In this document: piece after piece, positions 18,500 through 27,880 of the stretch
How the letters are laid out: every line of letters begins with the position of its first letter
Position numbering within the stretch: the stretch's first letter is position 1
Assembly: GCA_023398105.1 (NCBI GenBank)
Contig: JAEWST010000157.1
Coordinates: 5,899 to 69,898 of the forward strand
Length of the DNA stretch: 64,000 nt
DNA from: Bacillota bacterium
GTDB lineage: Bacteria; Bacillota; Clostridia; Acetivibrionales; DSM-1351
Direction of reading: 5' to 3'
Position numbers and translations under genes: made by a program
Notes under the pieces: model-generated
Databases searched by the model: none
What the model saw: the letters and a program-made list of their open reading frames with translations, nothing else
Told to the model about the DNA's origin: nothing

Positions 18500-19234
18500 T
18501 TGGCAAACAGGCAAAGACTGGACAAGGTGCTCTCGAATTTTGGTTTTGGTTCAAGAAAAGAAATAAAAAGTGCAGTTAAAGCAGGTCTGGTCACTATAGA
18601 TGGCATAATAGCCAAAGATAGCGGGGTATACGTTAATCCCGATGAAAATGTAATAGAAATGAATGGAGAAAGGCTTATTTACCGCAAATATATTTATTTA
18701 ATGATGAACAAGCCAAAGGGTGTGATATCGGCAACTACAGATACTAAGCAAAAAACTGTTTTTGATATATTGCCTGAGGAATATAAATGCTTTGATTTGT
18801 TTCCTGCAGGAAGACTGGATATTGATACTGAAGGACTTGTGTTAATGACAAATAACGGGCAGCTGGCACATGAAATTTTGTCACCGAAAAAACATGTTAC
18901 AAAGCAGTATTATGCACATGTTTTAGGTATAGTTAACGATAGTGATATAGAAGCCTTTAAAAAGGGTGTAACCTTAGATGATGGGTATAAAACCCTTCCA
19001 GCACAGCTTGAGATAATTAAATCTGATGAGATATCAGAGATTAAGCTGTCTATAGTAGAAGGTAAATTTCATCAGGTTAAGAGAATGTTTGAAGCTGTTG
19101 ATAAAAAGGTTATTTATTTAAAGAGACTTAGCATGGGAAGGCTGAAACTGGATGAAGCCCTTGCTCTTGGTGAATGTAAAGAGCTTAACGAGGAGGACAT
19201 TCTACTTCTAAAGGCTTCAGCACAAAAAAATTAA
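18500..19234 (+). CDS. Pseudouridine synthase, RsuA/RluB/E/F family
   Basis: 244 residues from TTG 18500, preferred because ATGGAGG ends 8 bases before it; an ATG 15 bases upstream lies inside that site. Residues 3-45 form an S4 RNA-binding domain (RLDKVLSNFGFGSRKEIK). The catalytic motif PAGRLDIDTEGLVLMTNN near residue 103 holds the essential Asp, and MNKPKGVISAT precedes it. The length and the short linker fit RsuA, which makes pseudouridine at 16S rRNA position 516, better than RluB. It follows the RsmF-like gene after about 180 bases, so two ribosomal RNA modification genes are neighbours. Confidence 0.9.
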   Translation: MANRQRLDKVLSNFGFGSRKEIKSAVKAGLVTIDGIIAKDSGVYVNPDENVIEMNGERLIYRKYIYLMMNKPKGVISATTDTKQKTVFDILPEEYKCFDLFPAGRLDIDTEGLVLMTNNGQLAHEILSPKKHVTKQYYAHVLGIVNDSDIEAFKKGVTLDDGYKTLPAQLEIIKSDEISEIKLSIVEGKFHQVKRMFEAVDKKVIYLKRLSMGRLKLDEALALGECKELNEEDILLLKASAQKN

Positions 19235-19653
19235 AGAAATATTGATAGCTAGGGGCAGAAGGCTTGAGAGAAAACTAATTTTAGTGCAAGCAATCTTTTC
19301 GATTATGTATAGAATAATGAGATGTGTTTGCATAAATAAACTATTCGAGTAGTTAGAAGTTTTTTGAGCATTAGCTGTACTTCAAAACTCAACTTTTGTA
19401 GTTAAAAAATGAAGTGAGAGAACTTATCAAATGAAAAGTTAAATAATTTCTTAGAATAATTTGGTTTACTTGGCAATAAGCCATTGATATATTTCAGTGT
19501 GGATAGACTTTTCATTGGGAAAGTTAATTTTCAACTGGAAAACTTGTAAAAATAAAAAAAGCATGCAGGCATAAATGAAGTAAATCAGGGCTAAATGTTA
19601 GTATTTATTGCCCCTAGTAATTTTTTTTGCCTTGCAGCGGAAATGAGAATAAT
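19235..19653. other. 419-bp spacer, no gene seen
   Basis: AT-rich with no convincing coding frame. The segment GATAGACTTTTCATTGGGAA near 19504 resembles 18425-18450 and 26120-26140 (ATAGACTTTTTAT plus GAAAAGTT), a weak dispersed motif of unknown meaning. Confidence 0.5.
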
Positions 19654-20823
19654 ATGAATAAACAGAGTATACAAAAATTGGAACTGTTTTTATTGGGGCT
19701 AGAGCAGAGAATAACTGATAATTCTAATTTTTTTAAGAAAATAACACTTAAATTAAAATCGGGAACTAAAATTTATGAAGGAAAAATAACCTTACAGGAT
19801 AACAAGCTTTTATTTCAGTATAATGGAAGGATTGACAAAATAGAAGTTTCATGGTTTGGAGCTAGACTGTCCAAAATTGCTCAGGAATATGAAGCAATTG
19901 ATTTAATCTATGAAGAACGAGGGAGTACAATTTTTATAGATGCAGATAATAAAAATGTAAAAATGAAAACTAAAGCTACAGAAATAGCAGAAACTTGCAA
20001 AGAGCACAATGAAACTTCTCAAATCTCAAACAGAGATTATTATATAAAAGTCGGGGCAGCAAATGATCTTCTAAAAGCTATAGGAATACTAAGTGAAAAT
20101 GGTAAAATTAAGAATGACATGATTAGAAAATATAATCAAATAGACCATTATATTGAGCTTGTTGATGATATACTAAAGTCCCTTTGTTCAAAATATGAAA
20201 CTATAAATGTGGTTGATTGCGGCTGTGGTAAATCATATTTATCCTTTGTGTTGAACTATTATATAAAAGAAGTTTTAAAGAAAAATTGTAATTTTATTGG
20301 ATTGGATATTTCCAAAACAGTAATTGATGCTTCAAAAAAAATTGCAGAACAGCTTGATTATAGAAATATGGAGTTTAAGGTTACAGATATTAGAAACTAT
20401 ACTGCAAATAAGGATATTCACCTGGCAATTAGCCTACATGCTTGTGATACAGCAACTGATGAAGCTATTGCACTAGCAGTAAAAAATAATGCTAAAGCAA
20501 TAGTAATGGTTCCTTGTTGTCAAAAGGAACTATTAAATCAATACTCTTTTGATATGCTGAAGAATATTACAAAATATGGTGTGCTAAAAGCTAGGCTTGC
20601 TGATGTATTAACTGATGGAATTAGGTTAATACTATTAGAAGCAGTAGGTTATAAGACTTCTATTGTTGAATATGTATCACCATTGGAAACGCCAAAAAAT
20701 CTGATGATTAGAGCTGAGAAAATTGGTGATTCAAATAAGAATGCTATTGATGAATATAGAAAATTAAAGCAGGAGTTAGGAATACATCCTACACTGGAAA
20801 AACTTATACTGCCAAATATGTAA
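19654..20823 (+). CDS. SAM-dependent methyltransferase (Methyltransf_32-like)
   Basis: 389 residues from ATG 19654; the upstream site is weak. The N-terminal 150 residues are not recognised. The C-terminal half is a class I methyltransferase: VVDCGCGKSYLSFVLNYYI near residue 186 (motif I), GLDISKTVIDASKKIA (motif II), ISLHACDTATDEAI and VMVPCCQKELLNQY. The last two motifs, with paired Cys residues, are shared with the Methyltransf_32 family that includes eukaryotic METTL25 and GSTCD. The target is unknown; RNA or protein modification is plausible given the upstream rRNA-modifying genes. Confidence 0.8.
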   Translation: MNKQSIQKLELFLLGLEQRITDNSNFFKKITLKLKSGTKIYEGKITLQDNKLLFQYNGRIDKIEVSWFGARLSKIAQEYEAIDLIYEERGSTIFIDADNKNVKMKTKATEIAETCKEHNETSQISNRDYYIKVGAANDLLKAIGILSENGKIKNDMIRKYNQIDHYIELVDDILKSLCSKYETINVVDCGCGKSYLSFVLNYYIKEVLKKNCNFIGLDISKTVIDASKKIAEQLDYRNMEFKVTDIRNYTANKDIHLAISLHACDTATDEAIALAVKNNAKAIVMVPCCQKELLNQYSFDMLKNITKYGVLKARLADVLTDGIRLILLEAVGYKTSIVEYVSPLETPKNLMIRAEKIGDSNKNAIDEYRKLKQELGIHPTLEKLILPNM

Positions 20824-20923
20824 AAAGTGTTTTATGTTGGTAAAAATGATTATGCATCATCACTTTTCACCTTAGCTCGATATTAACCTTGATGGCACAA
20901 ATTTTGTTTTCTTGTTTTATTTG

Positions 20924-21080
20924 TTATAACGAGGCAAGAAAATGTCCGCCACTTCTATAAGTGGCGGGTACCGCTTTGGTTATCAGTCGGTGAGAATATC
21001 TCCCGCCTCGATGAAACGCCGCTGATGTAATAAAATTTTTCTACAATCGAAAAATTTCGTTTTGAAGCTAGGCGTTATAA
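20924..21080. repeat. Full 157-bp TIR repeat (MITE-like), copy 2
   Basis: It begins TTATAACG and ends CGTTATAA, a perfect 8-bp terminal inverted repeat. Inside are three self-complementary blocks: CCGCCACTT/AAGTGGCGG, a GGCGGTGAGAATATCTCCCGCC block, and AAATTTTTC/GAAAAATTT. It encodes nothing. If the terminal TA is a target duplication this would be an IS630/mariner-type non-autonomous element. It lies between the methyltransferase gene and the CBM25-like gene. Confidence 0.9.
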
Positions 21081-21127
21081 CTTTTACAAATCAGAAAAGA
21101 GAAATATTTGGGAAATAAAAGGGAAAA

Positions 21128-21157
21128 TTGACACATGTTGAAAGATTGTGATATAAT
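21128..21157 (+). promoter_or_regulatory. Consensus promoter of the CBM25-like gene
   Basis: TTGACA (21128-21133) and TATAAT (21152-21157), both perfect, with an 18-base spacer, lie about 100 bases before the next start codon. Confidence 0.75.
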
Positions 21158-21258
21158 ACACAAATAAGTTTGAAATATTTAGTAAAAAAGTCAATATAAT
21201 TATTCATTGATTTTGAAAGCCAATCATTAAAAACATATTTTACTTAGGGAGTGAGACA

Positions 21259-21660
21259 ATGACAAAAAAATCATATGATGAAAATGGTGTGCTATTATCA
21301 AAAAAGAAGTTGTACAGTGGTGATATTATAACAGTTACCTATACGGGTTTGCTGGTACAATCAGGTGCTAAGAGTGTTTTCTTGCATGTTGGTTATGGCG
21401 ATAAATGGGAGAGTTCCTCTTTGATACCAATGAATTATGAAAATGGTGTTTTCACGACAGAGCTTGAGATTATTGAATGTAAGGAATTTGGTATTTGCTT
21501 TAAGGATGCAGTAGAAAACTGGGATAACAACTCTGGTGAAAACTATGTGTTCAGCGTTTCAAAAAAACCATTAAAAAAAGAAACCGTTAACAAAACGGAA
21601 AGTAATACTATAGAAAAGACAACAAAGACAAAAGCAAAAGTAAAAGCTAAAGCAATATAA
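21259..21660 (+). CDS. CBM25-like carbohydrate-binding protein
   Basis: 133 residues; TTAGGGAGTG precedes ATG 21259. Residues about 12-100 resemble a family 25 carbohydrate-binding module: LYSGDIITVTYTGLL, VFLHVGYGDKWESSSLIPM and ICFKDAVENWDNNSGENYVF, the last being the conserved D.a.nWDNN..NY pattern. CBM25 modules bind starch-like glucans. There is no signal peptide and no catalytic domain. The C-terminal 35 residues are Lys/Thr/Ala-rich (ending KAKVKAKAI), like a disordered basic tail. A role with intracellular glycogen is possible, but that is inference. Confidence 0.75.
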   Translation: MTKKSYDENGVLLSKKKLYSGDIITVTYTGLLVQSGAKSVFLHVGYGDKWESSSLIPMNYENGVFTTELEIIECKEFGICFKDAVENWDNNSGENYVFSVSKKPLKKETVNKTESNTIEKTTKTKAKVKAKAI

Positions 21661-22085
21661 TTAAATTTAATAATATCAGAATATTCAAAAAATGCTGTCT
21701 TTAAACATATAACTAAAAAATGTGTACTTGTTTTTTCTTAAATGGTACAATGTTATTTAGTTTATTAGTGTTAAGTGACAGCCTTTTTTTGAAAAAATTT
21801 AGTGTTTTATATAGTAAATCAATTTTCACATATAAATAACATATTGGTATGGGAGATGATTAATCAATTATTTGTTTTCAATTAAACCAACTCATTTATG
21901 CGATTATTACTTTTTATATGATAAGTCTCCCACATACAATTTGCAACTATGAAAGTTAAATTAATAATAATCTATGCTATACTATATATATCAGATTTTG
22001 ATGAAATATACTTAAAGGAGGCCTTGTGGTTCATGTGTATGATTTCATGGCTAAATAAATAAAACATGAACAGAATACGAACAAA
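21661..22085. other. 425-bp spacer with terminator-like hairpin and a possible short leader ORF
   Basis: GCTGTC (about 21693) can pair with GACAGC (21777-21782), followed by TTTTTTT, a terminator with a long loop. A second imperfect pairing joins GTATGGGAGA near 21847 with TCTCCCACATAC near 21924. TATACT near 21978 is a likely -10. AAAGGAGG (22014-22021) then precedes short frames rather than the deacetylase start. Confidence 0.5.
22033..22062 (+). other. Possible 9-codon leader peptide before the polysaccharide deacetylase gene
   Basis: A strong AAAGGAGG (22014-22021) sits 11 bases before ATG 22033, which opens a nine-codon frame (MCMISWLNK) ending at TAA 22060-22062, 23 bases before the deacetylase ATG. 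The deacetylase itself lacks a ribosome binding site. Coupled translation is a possible reading; it may also be chance. Confidence 0.3.
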
Positions 22086-23081
22086 ATGTTAAAAAAAATA
22101 AATTTAATTCGAAGGTATAGGCAATTAAATACAGAGAAAGAAAAAAAGCAATTTATTTTAATGTGGATAACCATTATTACATGTATGTTTACCATTACAT
22201 TTGTAGCTTACTACATGTTTTATAGTTCAAATAAATCACCTCAAATTCAACTAAATCAGTTTGATAAACTGGAACAAGAAAACATTAATCAAAAATTCAA
22301 CTCATATATACATAATATCATTGATACTAATACTGAAACTGAAAAACAAAACTCCAATGAAAAACGTAAAGATGAAGCTTCAGAAAAAAACAAGGTTGAA
22401 ATAAATAAGATTGATGAGTTAAATGAGAAGGACGATGCTAAAACAATATATATGGGAGCAAAAACCACACATGCTGCCATTACTTTTGATGATGGTTATA
22501 ACAAAAAGTATGTGGAAAAGGTATTAGATATTCTAAAAAAGCAGAATGTAAAATCTACTTTTTTTATCATCGGGAAAGTACTTGATGATTATCCAGAGGT
22601 ATGGAAAAGAGCAATAAATGAAGGTCATCAAATATGTAACCATACCCAATCTCATCAAATATTAACTAATATGTCAAGTGATGTTATTCAAGCCGAAATA
22701 ATGGGATGGGAAGCAAGTGCTAGAAAAGTACTAGGTGAAGATTATCTTATTAAAATGAAAAAGGAATTTCCATATTTGAGGCTTCCAGGCGGTGGAGGAG
22801 CAAAGAGTAATAGAATATTGTCTGTTGCAAAGAGCAATGGTTACAAAGTAATAGGGTGGAATTTAGAAACCTTCAGCAGTGTAATTAATCCCTTAAAAGA
22901 CAACAAAACTGTAAATGAAATATCTGATAGAATAGAACAGCATATCGTAAATAATTGTTCAGGGGGCTCTATTATTTTGCTACACTTTAATCAATACGAT
23001 ATGGGAAATATAGAACAAATTGTTAGTGGACTTAAAAATCGAGGGTTTGAGTTGCAAACAATTAGCATGATAGTCAAATAA
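22086..23081 (+). CDS. Membrane-anchored polysaccharide deacetylase (NodB domain)
   Basis: 331 residues. A membrane anchor (about residues 20-43, FILMWITIITCMFTITFVAY) is followed by a polar, Asn/Glu/Lys-rich linker and the NodB domain from about residue 125: HAAITFDDGYNKKYVEKVL (first Asp as base, second Asp metal ligand), then NHTQSHQILTN (His-x3-His metal pair), PYLRLPGGGGAKSNR and IILLHFNQYD. It removes acetyl groups from N-acetylglucosamine in peptidoglycan or another wall polymer outside the membrane; the spore-cortex PdaA-type role is a possible alternative. The start codon at 22086 lacks a Shine-Dalgarno sequence. Confidence 0.88.
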   Translation: MLKKINLIRRYRQLNTEKEKKQFILMWITIITCMFTITFVAYYMFYSSNKSPQIQLNQFDKLEQENINQKFNSYIHNIIDTNTETEKQNSNEKRKDEASEKNKVEINKIDELNEKDDAKTIYMGAKTTHAAITFDDGYNKKYVEKVLDILKKQNVKSTFFIIGKVLDDYPEVWKRAINEGHQICNHTQSHQILTNMSSDVIQAEIMGWEASARKVLGEDYLIKMKKEFPYLRLPGGGGAKSNRILSVAKSNGYKVIGWNLETFSSVINPLKDNKTVNEISDRIEQHIVNNCSGGSIILLHFNQYDMGNIEQIVSGLKNRGFELQTISMIVK

Positions 23082-23296
23082 TATGTTGAAACCATAATTA
23101 ATGTAGATTATAATTCTATTGTATGTTATAGTTTAGCCATTTAATATAGATTATTAACTCCGTCTATGGGTGTTCATATTTATCAAGGATTTGTTGCCGA
23201 AAGAATTGCAGGAAAGTAATTGCTAGATTATGAGAAAATAATAAGAATAGTTATTAAATAGAATGTTTGAAAATTTATTTTATGGAGGTTATTCAA

Positions 23297-24544
23297 ATGA
23301 AGAGTGTTATTAGAGACATATCCCTAGCAGACAAGGGCAGACAAAAAATAGAATGGGTTAGAAAAAATATGCCTATTCTAAGAGGATTAGAAGAAGAATT
23401 TAAACAGACAATGCCATTTAGAGGAGTAAGAGTGGTAGTTTCTGTGCATTTAGAAGCAAAGACTGCCTATTTAGCAAAATTATTTGCAATTGGCGGTGGG
23501 GAGGTCTCTGTAACAGGTAGTAATCCCCTTTCAACACAGGACGATGTAGCAGCAGGTTTGGTAGCCGATGGATTGGATGTTTACGCTTGGTACAATTCTA
23601 CAAAGGAAGAGTATGAGGAACATTTGAATTTAGCTCTTGGATATAAACCTAACATAATTATTGATGATGGTGGAGATTTGGTTAATTTACTGCACACCTC
23701 TAGAAAAGAGTTACTTCCTCACATAATGGGTGGATGTGAAGAAACAACTACAGGAGTACTAAGATTAAAGGCTATGGAGCAGGAAGGTATTCTCAAATTT
23801 CCTATGATAGCAGTGAATAACGCTCAGTGTAAGTATTTATTTGACAATAGATATGGTACAGGACAGTCGGTTTGGGATGGAATAAACAGAACTACCAATT
23901 TGATTGTAGCAGGAAAAAATGTTGTTGTTGCAGGCTATGGATGGTGCGGTAAAGGCATAGCAATGAGAGCAAAGGGATTTGGTGCAAATGTTATTGTTAC
24001 TGAAATAGATTCTATAAAGGCGGCTGAAGCAATTATGGATGGTTTCAAGGTGATGGAAATGTCTGAAGCAGCTAAAGTTGGAGATTTCTTCATAACTGTA
24101 ACTGGTTGCAGTGATGTTATTACAACTGAGCACTTTATGAATATGAAGGATGGTGCTATTTGCTGTAATGCGGGACATTTTGATGTTGAAGTGTCAGTTA
24201 AACAGCTTGAAGAGATTGCTGTTGAAAAGCAGGAACAAAGACACAATATCATGGGCTACAAATTGGAAAATGGAAATTGGATAAACATTTTAGCAGAAGG
24301 CAGACTAGTAAATCTAGCTGCAGGAGATGGACATCCTGCCGAGATTATGGATATGAGCTTTGCATTACAAGCTCTTAGTGCACGATATATGCTTAACAAT
24401 TTTAGTAAGCTAGGAAATAAAGTAATTGATGTTCCAGTTGAATTGGATGCAGCTGTTGCTGAAATCAAGTTGAATTCATGGGGAGTAAAGATTGACAAGC
24501 TGTCAGAGGAGCAGAAAAAGTATTTAAACAGCTGGACAGTATAA
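23297..24544 (+). CDS. ahcY: Adenosylhomocysteinase-family protein (S-adenosyl- or S-inosylhomocysteine hydrolase)
   Basis: 415 residues from ATG 23297 (TGGAGG upstream). It splits SAH, or its deaminated form, into homocysteine and a nucleoside with bound NAD. Motifs: GSNPLSTQDDVAAGLV, IIDDGGDLVNLLHTSR, GCEETTTGVLRLKAMEQEG, the NAD loop VVVAGYGWCGKGIAMRAKGF near residue 213, and CNAGHFDVEVSV. It ends at KKYLNSWTV and lacks the C-terminal Lys/Tyr-containing tail of plant, animal and many bacterial enzymes, as in archaeal and Thermotoga forms. The deaminase gene starts 32 bases downstream, so the pair probably forms one SAH recycling operon. Confidence 0.9.
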   Translation: MKSVIRDISLADKGRQKIEWVRKNMPILRGLEEEFKQTMPFRGVRVVVSVHLEAKTAYLAKLFAIGGGEVSVTGSNPLSTQDDVAAGLVADGLDVYAWYNSTKEEYEEHLNLALGYKPNIIIDDGGDLVNLLHTSRKELLPHIMGGCEETTTGVLRLKAMEQEGILKFPMIAVNNAQCKYLFDNRYGTGQSVWDGINRTTNLIVAGKNVVVAGYGWCGKGIAMRAKGFGANVIVTEIDSIKAAEAIMDGFKVMEMSEAAKVGDFFITVTGCSDVITTEHFMNMKDGAICCNAGHFDVEVSVKQLEEIAVEKQEQRHNIMGYKLENGNWINILAEGRLVNLAAGDGHPAEIMDMSFALQALSARYMLNNFSKLGNKVIDVPVELDAAVAEIKLNSWGVKIDKLSEEQKKYLNSWTV

Positions 24545-24576
24545 TGCCCCATCTTTACAGGTTCATGGAGGATAGA

Positions 24577-25884
24577 ATGGTCATTTTGGATTTATTGATA
24601 AAGAATGTTAATATTATCACTCTGGATGATACAAACAGGGTGATAAAAAATGGTTATATAGGGATAAAAGATGGAAAGATTAGCCTAGTAGCTGATAGTT
24701 TACCAAATGATATTAATTTCAACGATGAGATGGATGGAAAGGGCAAGATTGCTATGCCAGGGCTTTTTAATGGACATAGTCATAGTGCTATGACCTTAAT
24801 GAGAAATTATGCAGATGATATGGCTTTGGAAACTTGGCTTTTTGACAATATATTTCCAGTTGAGGCAAAACTAAATGAGGAATATGTTTTTTGGGGAACT
24901 ATGCTGGGAATTACTGAAATGCTAAAGTCTGGAGTAGTTGCATTTGCAGACATGTATATGTTTATGGAGGAAGTTGCACGAGCTGTTACCGAGACAGGTA
25001 TTAAAGCAAATATTTGTAAAAGTCCTATACAGTTTTTTGAGGATGGAGAACTAAAGAGGTTGGACAAGAGCCAAGGCACTATAGATTATTACAATAAATA
25101 TCACAACACCGCTGATGGCAGGATAAAGGTTTTTGTTGAAATACATTCAACATACATGTTCAATGAAAAAACTTTGACAAATGCTGCAGCACTTGCAAAG
25201 CAATTAAATACAGGTATTCATATACACCTTTTAGAAACTACTGCTGAGGTTGAATCTAGTAAAAGAGATTATGGTATGACATCTGTGGAAATATGCAAAA
25301 AAACAGGTGTGCTAGATGTTCCAGTTCTGGCTGCTCACTGTGTTCACATGACTGATAGTGATTTAGAGATAATGAAAGCCATGGGAGCTAGTATATGCCA
25401 TAATCCTACAAGCAATCTTAAGCTTGGAAGTGGCATTGCGAGAGTTCCTAAAATGCTGGAAATGGGACTAAATGTGTGTTTAGGAACTGATGGCGCTGCC
25501 AGCAATAACAATCTTAATATGTTTGAAGAAATGAATCTTGCAGCACTTATACATAAAGGCGTTGCAATGAATCCGCAGCTGATGAATGCAAGGGATGTGC
25601 TAAAAATGGGTACCTGCAACGGTGCAAGGGCACTTGGCTTTGAAGACTCAGGTTTAATCAAAGAAGGGATGAAAGGTGACATTATATTAATAGACACTGA
25701 TAAACCACATTTCTATCCTAAAAATAATGATATATCTGCTATTGTTTATTCAGCCCAAGCTTCAGATGTTGATACTGTTATTGTTGATGGAAAAATTATA
25801 ATGCAGAATAGAATATTTAAGAGTATTGATGAAGAAAAAATAAAATTTGAGGTAGATAGGCTGTCTAGGAAATTATTGGAATAA
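24577..25884 (+). CDS. mtaD: 5'-methylthioadenosine/S-adenosylhomocysteine deaminase
   Basis: 435 residues from ATG 24577 (ATGGAGG upstream, 4-10 bases away). Amidohydrolase-fold deaminase: metal ligands in GLFNGHSHSAMTLMRNYADD near residue 62, HIHLLETTAEVE near 214, HCVHMTD near 253 and GTDGAASNNNLNMFEE near 303. It deaminates SAH (and MTA) at the adenine amine to S-inosylhomocysteine. It lies directly behind the hydrolase gene, so SAH may be deaminated first and the inosyl product hydrolysed, as reported for methanogens. Guanine or chlorohydrolase activity of relatives is less likely given the context. Confidence 0.88.
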   Translation: MVILDLLIKNVNIITLDDTNRVIKNGYIGIKDGKISLVADSLPNDINFNDEMDGKGKIAMPGLFNGHSHSAMTLMRNYADDMALETWLFDNIFPVEAKLNEEYVFWGTMLGITEMLKSGVVAFADMYMFMEEVARAVTETGIKANICKSPIQFFEDGELKRLDKSQGTIDYYNKYHNTADGRIKVFVEIHSTYMFNEKTLTNAAALAKQLNTGIHIHLLETTAEVESSKRDYGMTSVEICKKTGVLDVPVLAAHCVHMTDSDLEIMKAMGASICHNPTSNLKLGSGIARVPKMLEMGLNVCLGTDGAASNNNLNMFEEMNLAALIHKGVAMNPQLMNARDVLKMGTCNGARALGFEDSGLIKEGMKGDIILIDTDKPHFYPKNNDISAIVYSAQASDVDTVIVDGKIIMQNRIFKSIDEEKIKFEVDRLSRKLLE

Positions 25885-25956
25885 TTGAAGAGTAGTATTC
25901 TATTATTAATATCTCATGTCTACTATTGGAATATAATATATAAAACAATAATATTG

Positions 25957-25988
25957 CAAACCTCTGCTATGCAGAGGTTTGTGTCGTT
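25957..25988 (+). terminator. Terminator of the SAH recycling operon
   Basis: An 11-bp perfect stem (CAAACCTCTGC/GCAGAGGTTTG) with a 3-base loop ends 97 bases after the deaminase stop; the T-tract (TGTCGTTTT) is imperfect. No gene is seen between 25885 and 26186 otherwise. Confidence 0.7.
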
Positions 25989-26186
25989 TTACGGGGTATT
26001 CCACTTTCTATCAAGCTTACTTCCATTTAACTGTTACCGCCAACAACACAAATATTAGCTAGCTCTATGGTATTATTTACATAAAGGAATTATGTAGAGT
26101 TTGTCTAATTATTATTAATAGACTTTTTATGTAGAAAAGTTGAGTAATTGACTTTTTGAACAAAAATAAAATTTGGGGGTAAATTC

Positions 26187-26477
26187 ATGTCTGTTAGTAT
26201 AAGTTTATGGTCAAATTTGCAAGGAGAAATTCAAAACTTTTTATCTAGTTATTATCAAAAGGACTTTATTAATAATGAGCAGGTCAACAGTTGGACAAGT
26301 GATTTTTCCAATCCTTTAGAGTCAATTGATATAATAAGTGCATTAATGGATAATTTTCATAAATACAAGGTTACTATGTATATACATATGGAGAACGGTT
26401 ATTTGCATAAAATAACAGATGAAAATTATAATGATGTCATAAAAGGGCTTTTGGAGCTATACTATTTGCCTATATAA
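26187..26477 (+). CDS. Small protein of unknown function
   Basis: 96 residues with a strong site (TTTGGGGGT) 8 bases before ATG 26187. It has no signal peptide or membrane segment and contains aromatic and polar residues in an ordinary folded-domain pattern (MYIHMENGYLHKITDENYND). I do not recognise the family. It stands alone between the SAH operon and a 760-bp spacer. Confidence 0.65.
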   Translation: MSVSISLWSNLQGEIQNFLSSYYQKDFINNEQVNSWTSDFSNPLESIDIISALMDNFHKYKVTMYIHMENGYLHKITDENYNDVIKGLLELYYLPI

Positions 26478-27235
26478 ATCAATAGTCCATCACAGGGAAG
26501 ACTTCAATGCGTGGGATATAAAATTTTAGACAAATGAATTCCTATATTCGGGGAGTTTTATTAAGAAGTGCTGATAATTAAAGTGTTTTGTCGAAGGGGG
26601 AAGTAGTTTCCCCTATAGCAGTCAGTTAGGACACCTTTCAAAGGATAAAGTTTGCAATTAATTAATGAATGTTTGGGGTAGCTAATAACCTCTACTGCTC
26701 TATTTTGTAACAACAATATACTGAAATTATCATCGGAGAACCTAAGTTTTGTGGAGGTACGATTCCTTTTACTGCTTAGGTCGAATTTCTTCCTAGCTAG
26801 CTTTAACAAGCAAATTTCCTTTTTATAGGTATATTTTACATTTGTTTTTTTGACTAAAGCAAGTGGAAGTAACTGTGAAAATATACAATATTGACACGAG
26901 GTATACACAACTTTTAGTGCTGAAGGTTAGTGCTACAATTGGCTTAAAATTAAAACTATCTTTTGATAGCATCGGATATTTAGCCGATAGTAATTGACTT
27001 TATGAATAGTTGTATTCATATTTTATTTTGTTATGGTATAATATCTGTTGAGAGCTTAACTCCTAATTATTATATAGGGCATAACATTTTTTAACTAATA
27101 GAAGCATCTTAGTACATATAATATTTAAAATATAAATCATTTGGGATAATATTATCAGTAGATATACATAGTGCTTATTAGGAGGTACTTTTAATTATAT
27201 TATTTAGTCGATTTGGGGCTAATGGAGGTTAAAGC
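26478..27235. other. 758-bp AT-rich spacer, no convincing gene
   Basis: A minus-strand frame of 115 codons (26561-26908) exists but has no ribosome binding site and a composition unlike the real genes nearby. TATAAT near 27039 is a likely -10 for the following gene. The rest shows no repeat or RNA that I recognise. Confidence 0.5.
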
Positions 27236-27865
27236 ATGGACGAAAAAAACAATATTCAAGAGGAAAGCTTAACACAGGATAATAACATAAATTCTGTTGA
27301 GCCGCAGTCGTTTTCAAACGAACACGTTCTTGAAGCTGAAGCAGATAATTCTAGTAATGTAGAAGCAGATTTAAATGGAAATAAAACAAATCAAGAGGCT
27401 ACAATAAATTCTAGTAATACAGACGCTAAAGAGAATTATTTTGATGGCAATTATATATCAAACCAACAAGCTGCTTTTAATACAAATAACGCTACCAATA
27501 GTGATATTGAAAGAAGAAATGCAACTAATCCACAAGCATATAGTGCAAGAGGAAATCAAGTTCAAAATTTTCAAGTAAGCACTTTAGAAAGACAGATGCT
27601 ATTAAATTACAACAATCCTTTAAATATAACTAGTTTAAGCAATTGGACAAAGGTTATGCTCACTGCTTTGGTGGTATTGATTCCAGGAATGGGGCAAATT
27701 GTTGGTTTGATTTTTGGACTTGTTTTTATTGCCAATGATAGAGATGCAGACAGAAGATCTTATGGTGCGGCTTTGATTACAGTTTCAGTAATAGCATTTA
27801 TTATTTCAGCTATTTTCTGGTTTATGTTTGCGTTGTCCTTCGGACCAGAATTATACTATTATTAA
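27236..27865 (+). CDS. Membrane protein with disordered Asn/Gln-rich N-terminus
   Basis: 209 residues; AATGGAGG precedes ATG 27236. Residues 1-130 are low-complexity and rich in Asn, Gln, Glu and Thr, with no predicted fold. Residues about 135-205 hold two hydrophobic segments (VMLTALVVLIPGMGQIVGL and ITVSVIAFIISAIFWFMFAL) joined by a polar loop (ANDRDADRRS). The hydrophobic half resembles small DUF4870/YqaE-like membrane domains, but that is a weak impression. The 5-formyl-THF cyclo-ligase gene begins 15 bases downstream, suggesting co-transcription. Confidence 0.7.
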   Translation: MDEKNNIQEESLTQDNNINSVEPQSFSNEHVLEAEADNSSNVEADLNGNKTNQEATINSSNTDAKENYFDGNYISNQQAAFNTNNATNSDIERRNATNPQAYSARGNQVQNFQVSTLERQMLLNYNNPLNITSLSNWTKVMLTALVVLIPGMGQIVGLIFGLVFIANDRDADRRSYGAALITVSVIAFIISAIFWFMFALSFGPELYYY

Positions 27866-27880
27866 ATCAACTTTCGACTC

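Noticed and set aside
23837..24552. Several minus-strand frames over the SAH hydrolase gene
   Set aside because: They are antisense to a highly conserved enzyme.
26561..26908. Minus-strand 115-codon frame in the 26.5-27.2 kb spacer
   Set aside because: No ribosome binding site, no promoter and no recognisable content; Ser/Leu/Lys composition typical of AT-rich noncoding DNA.
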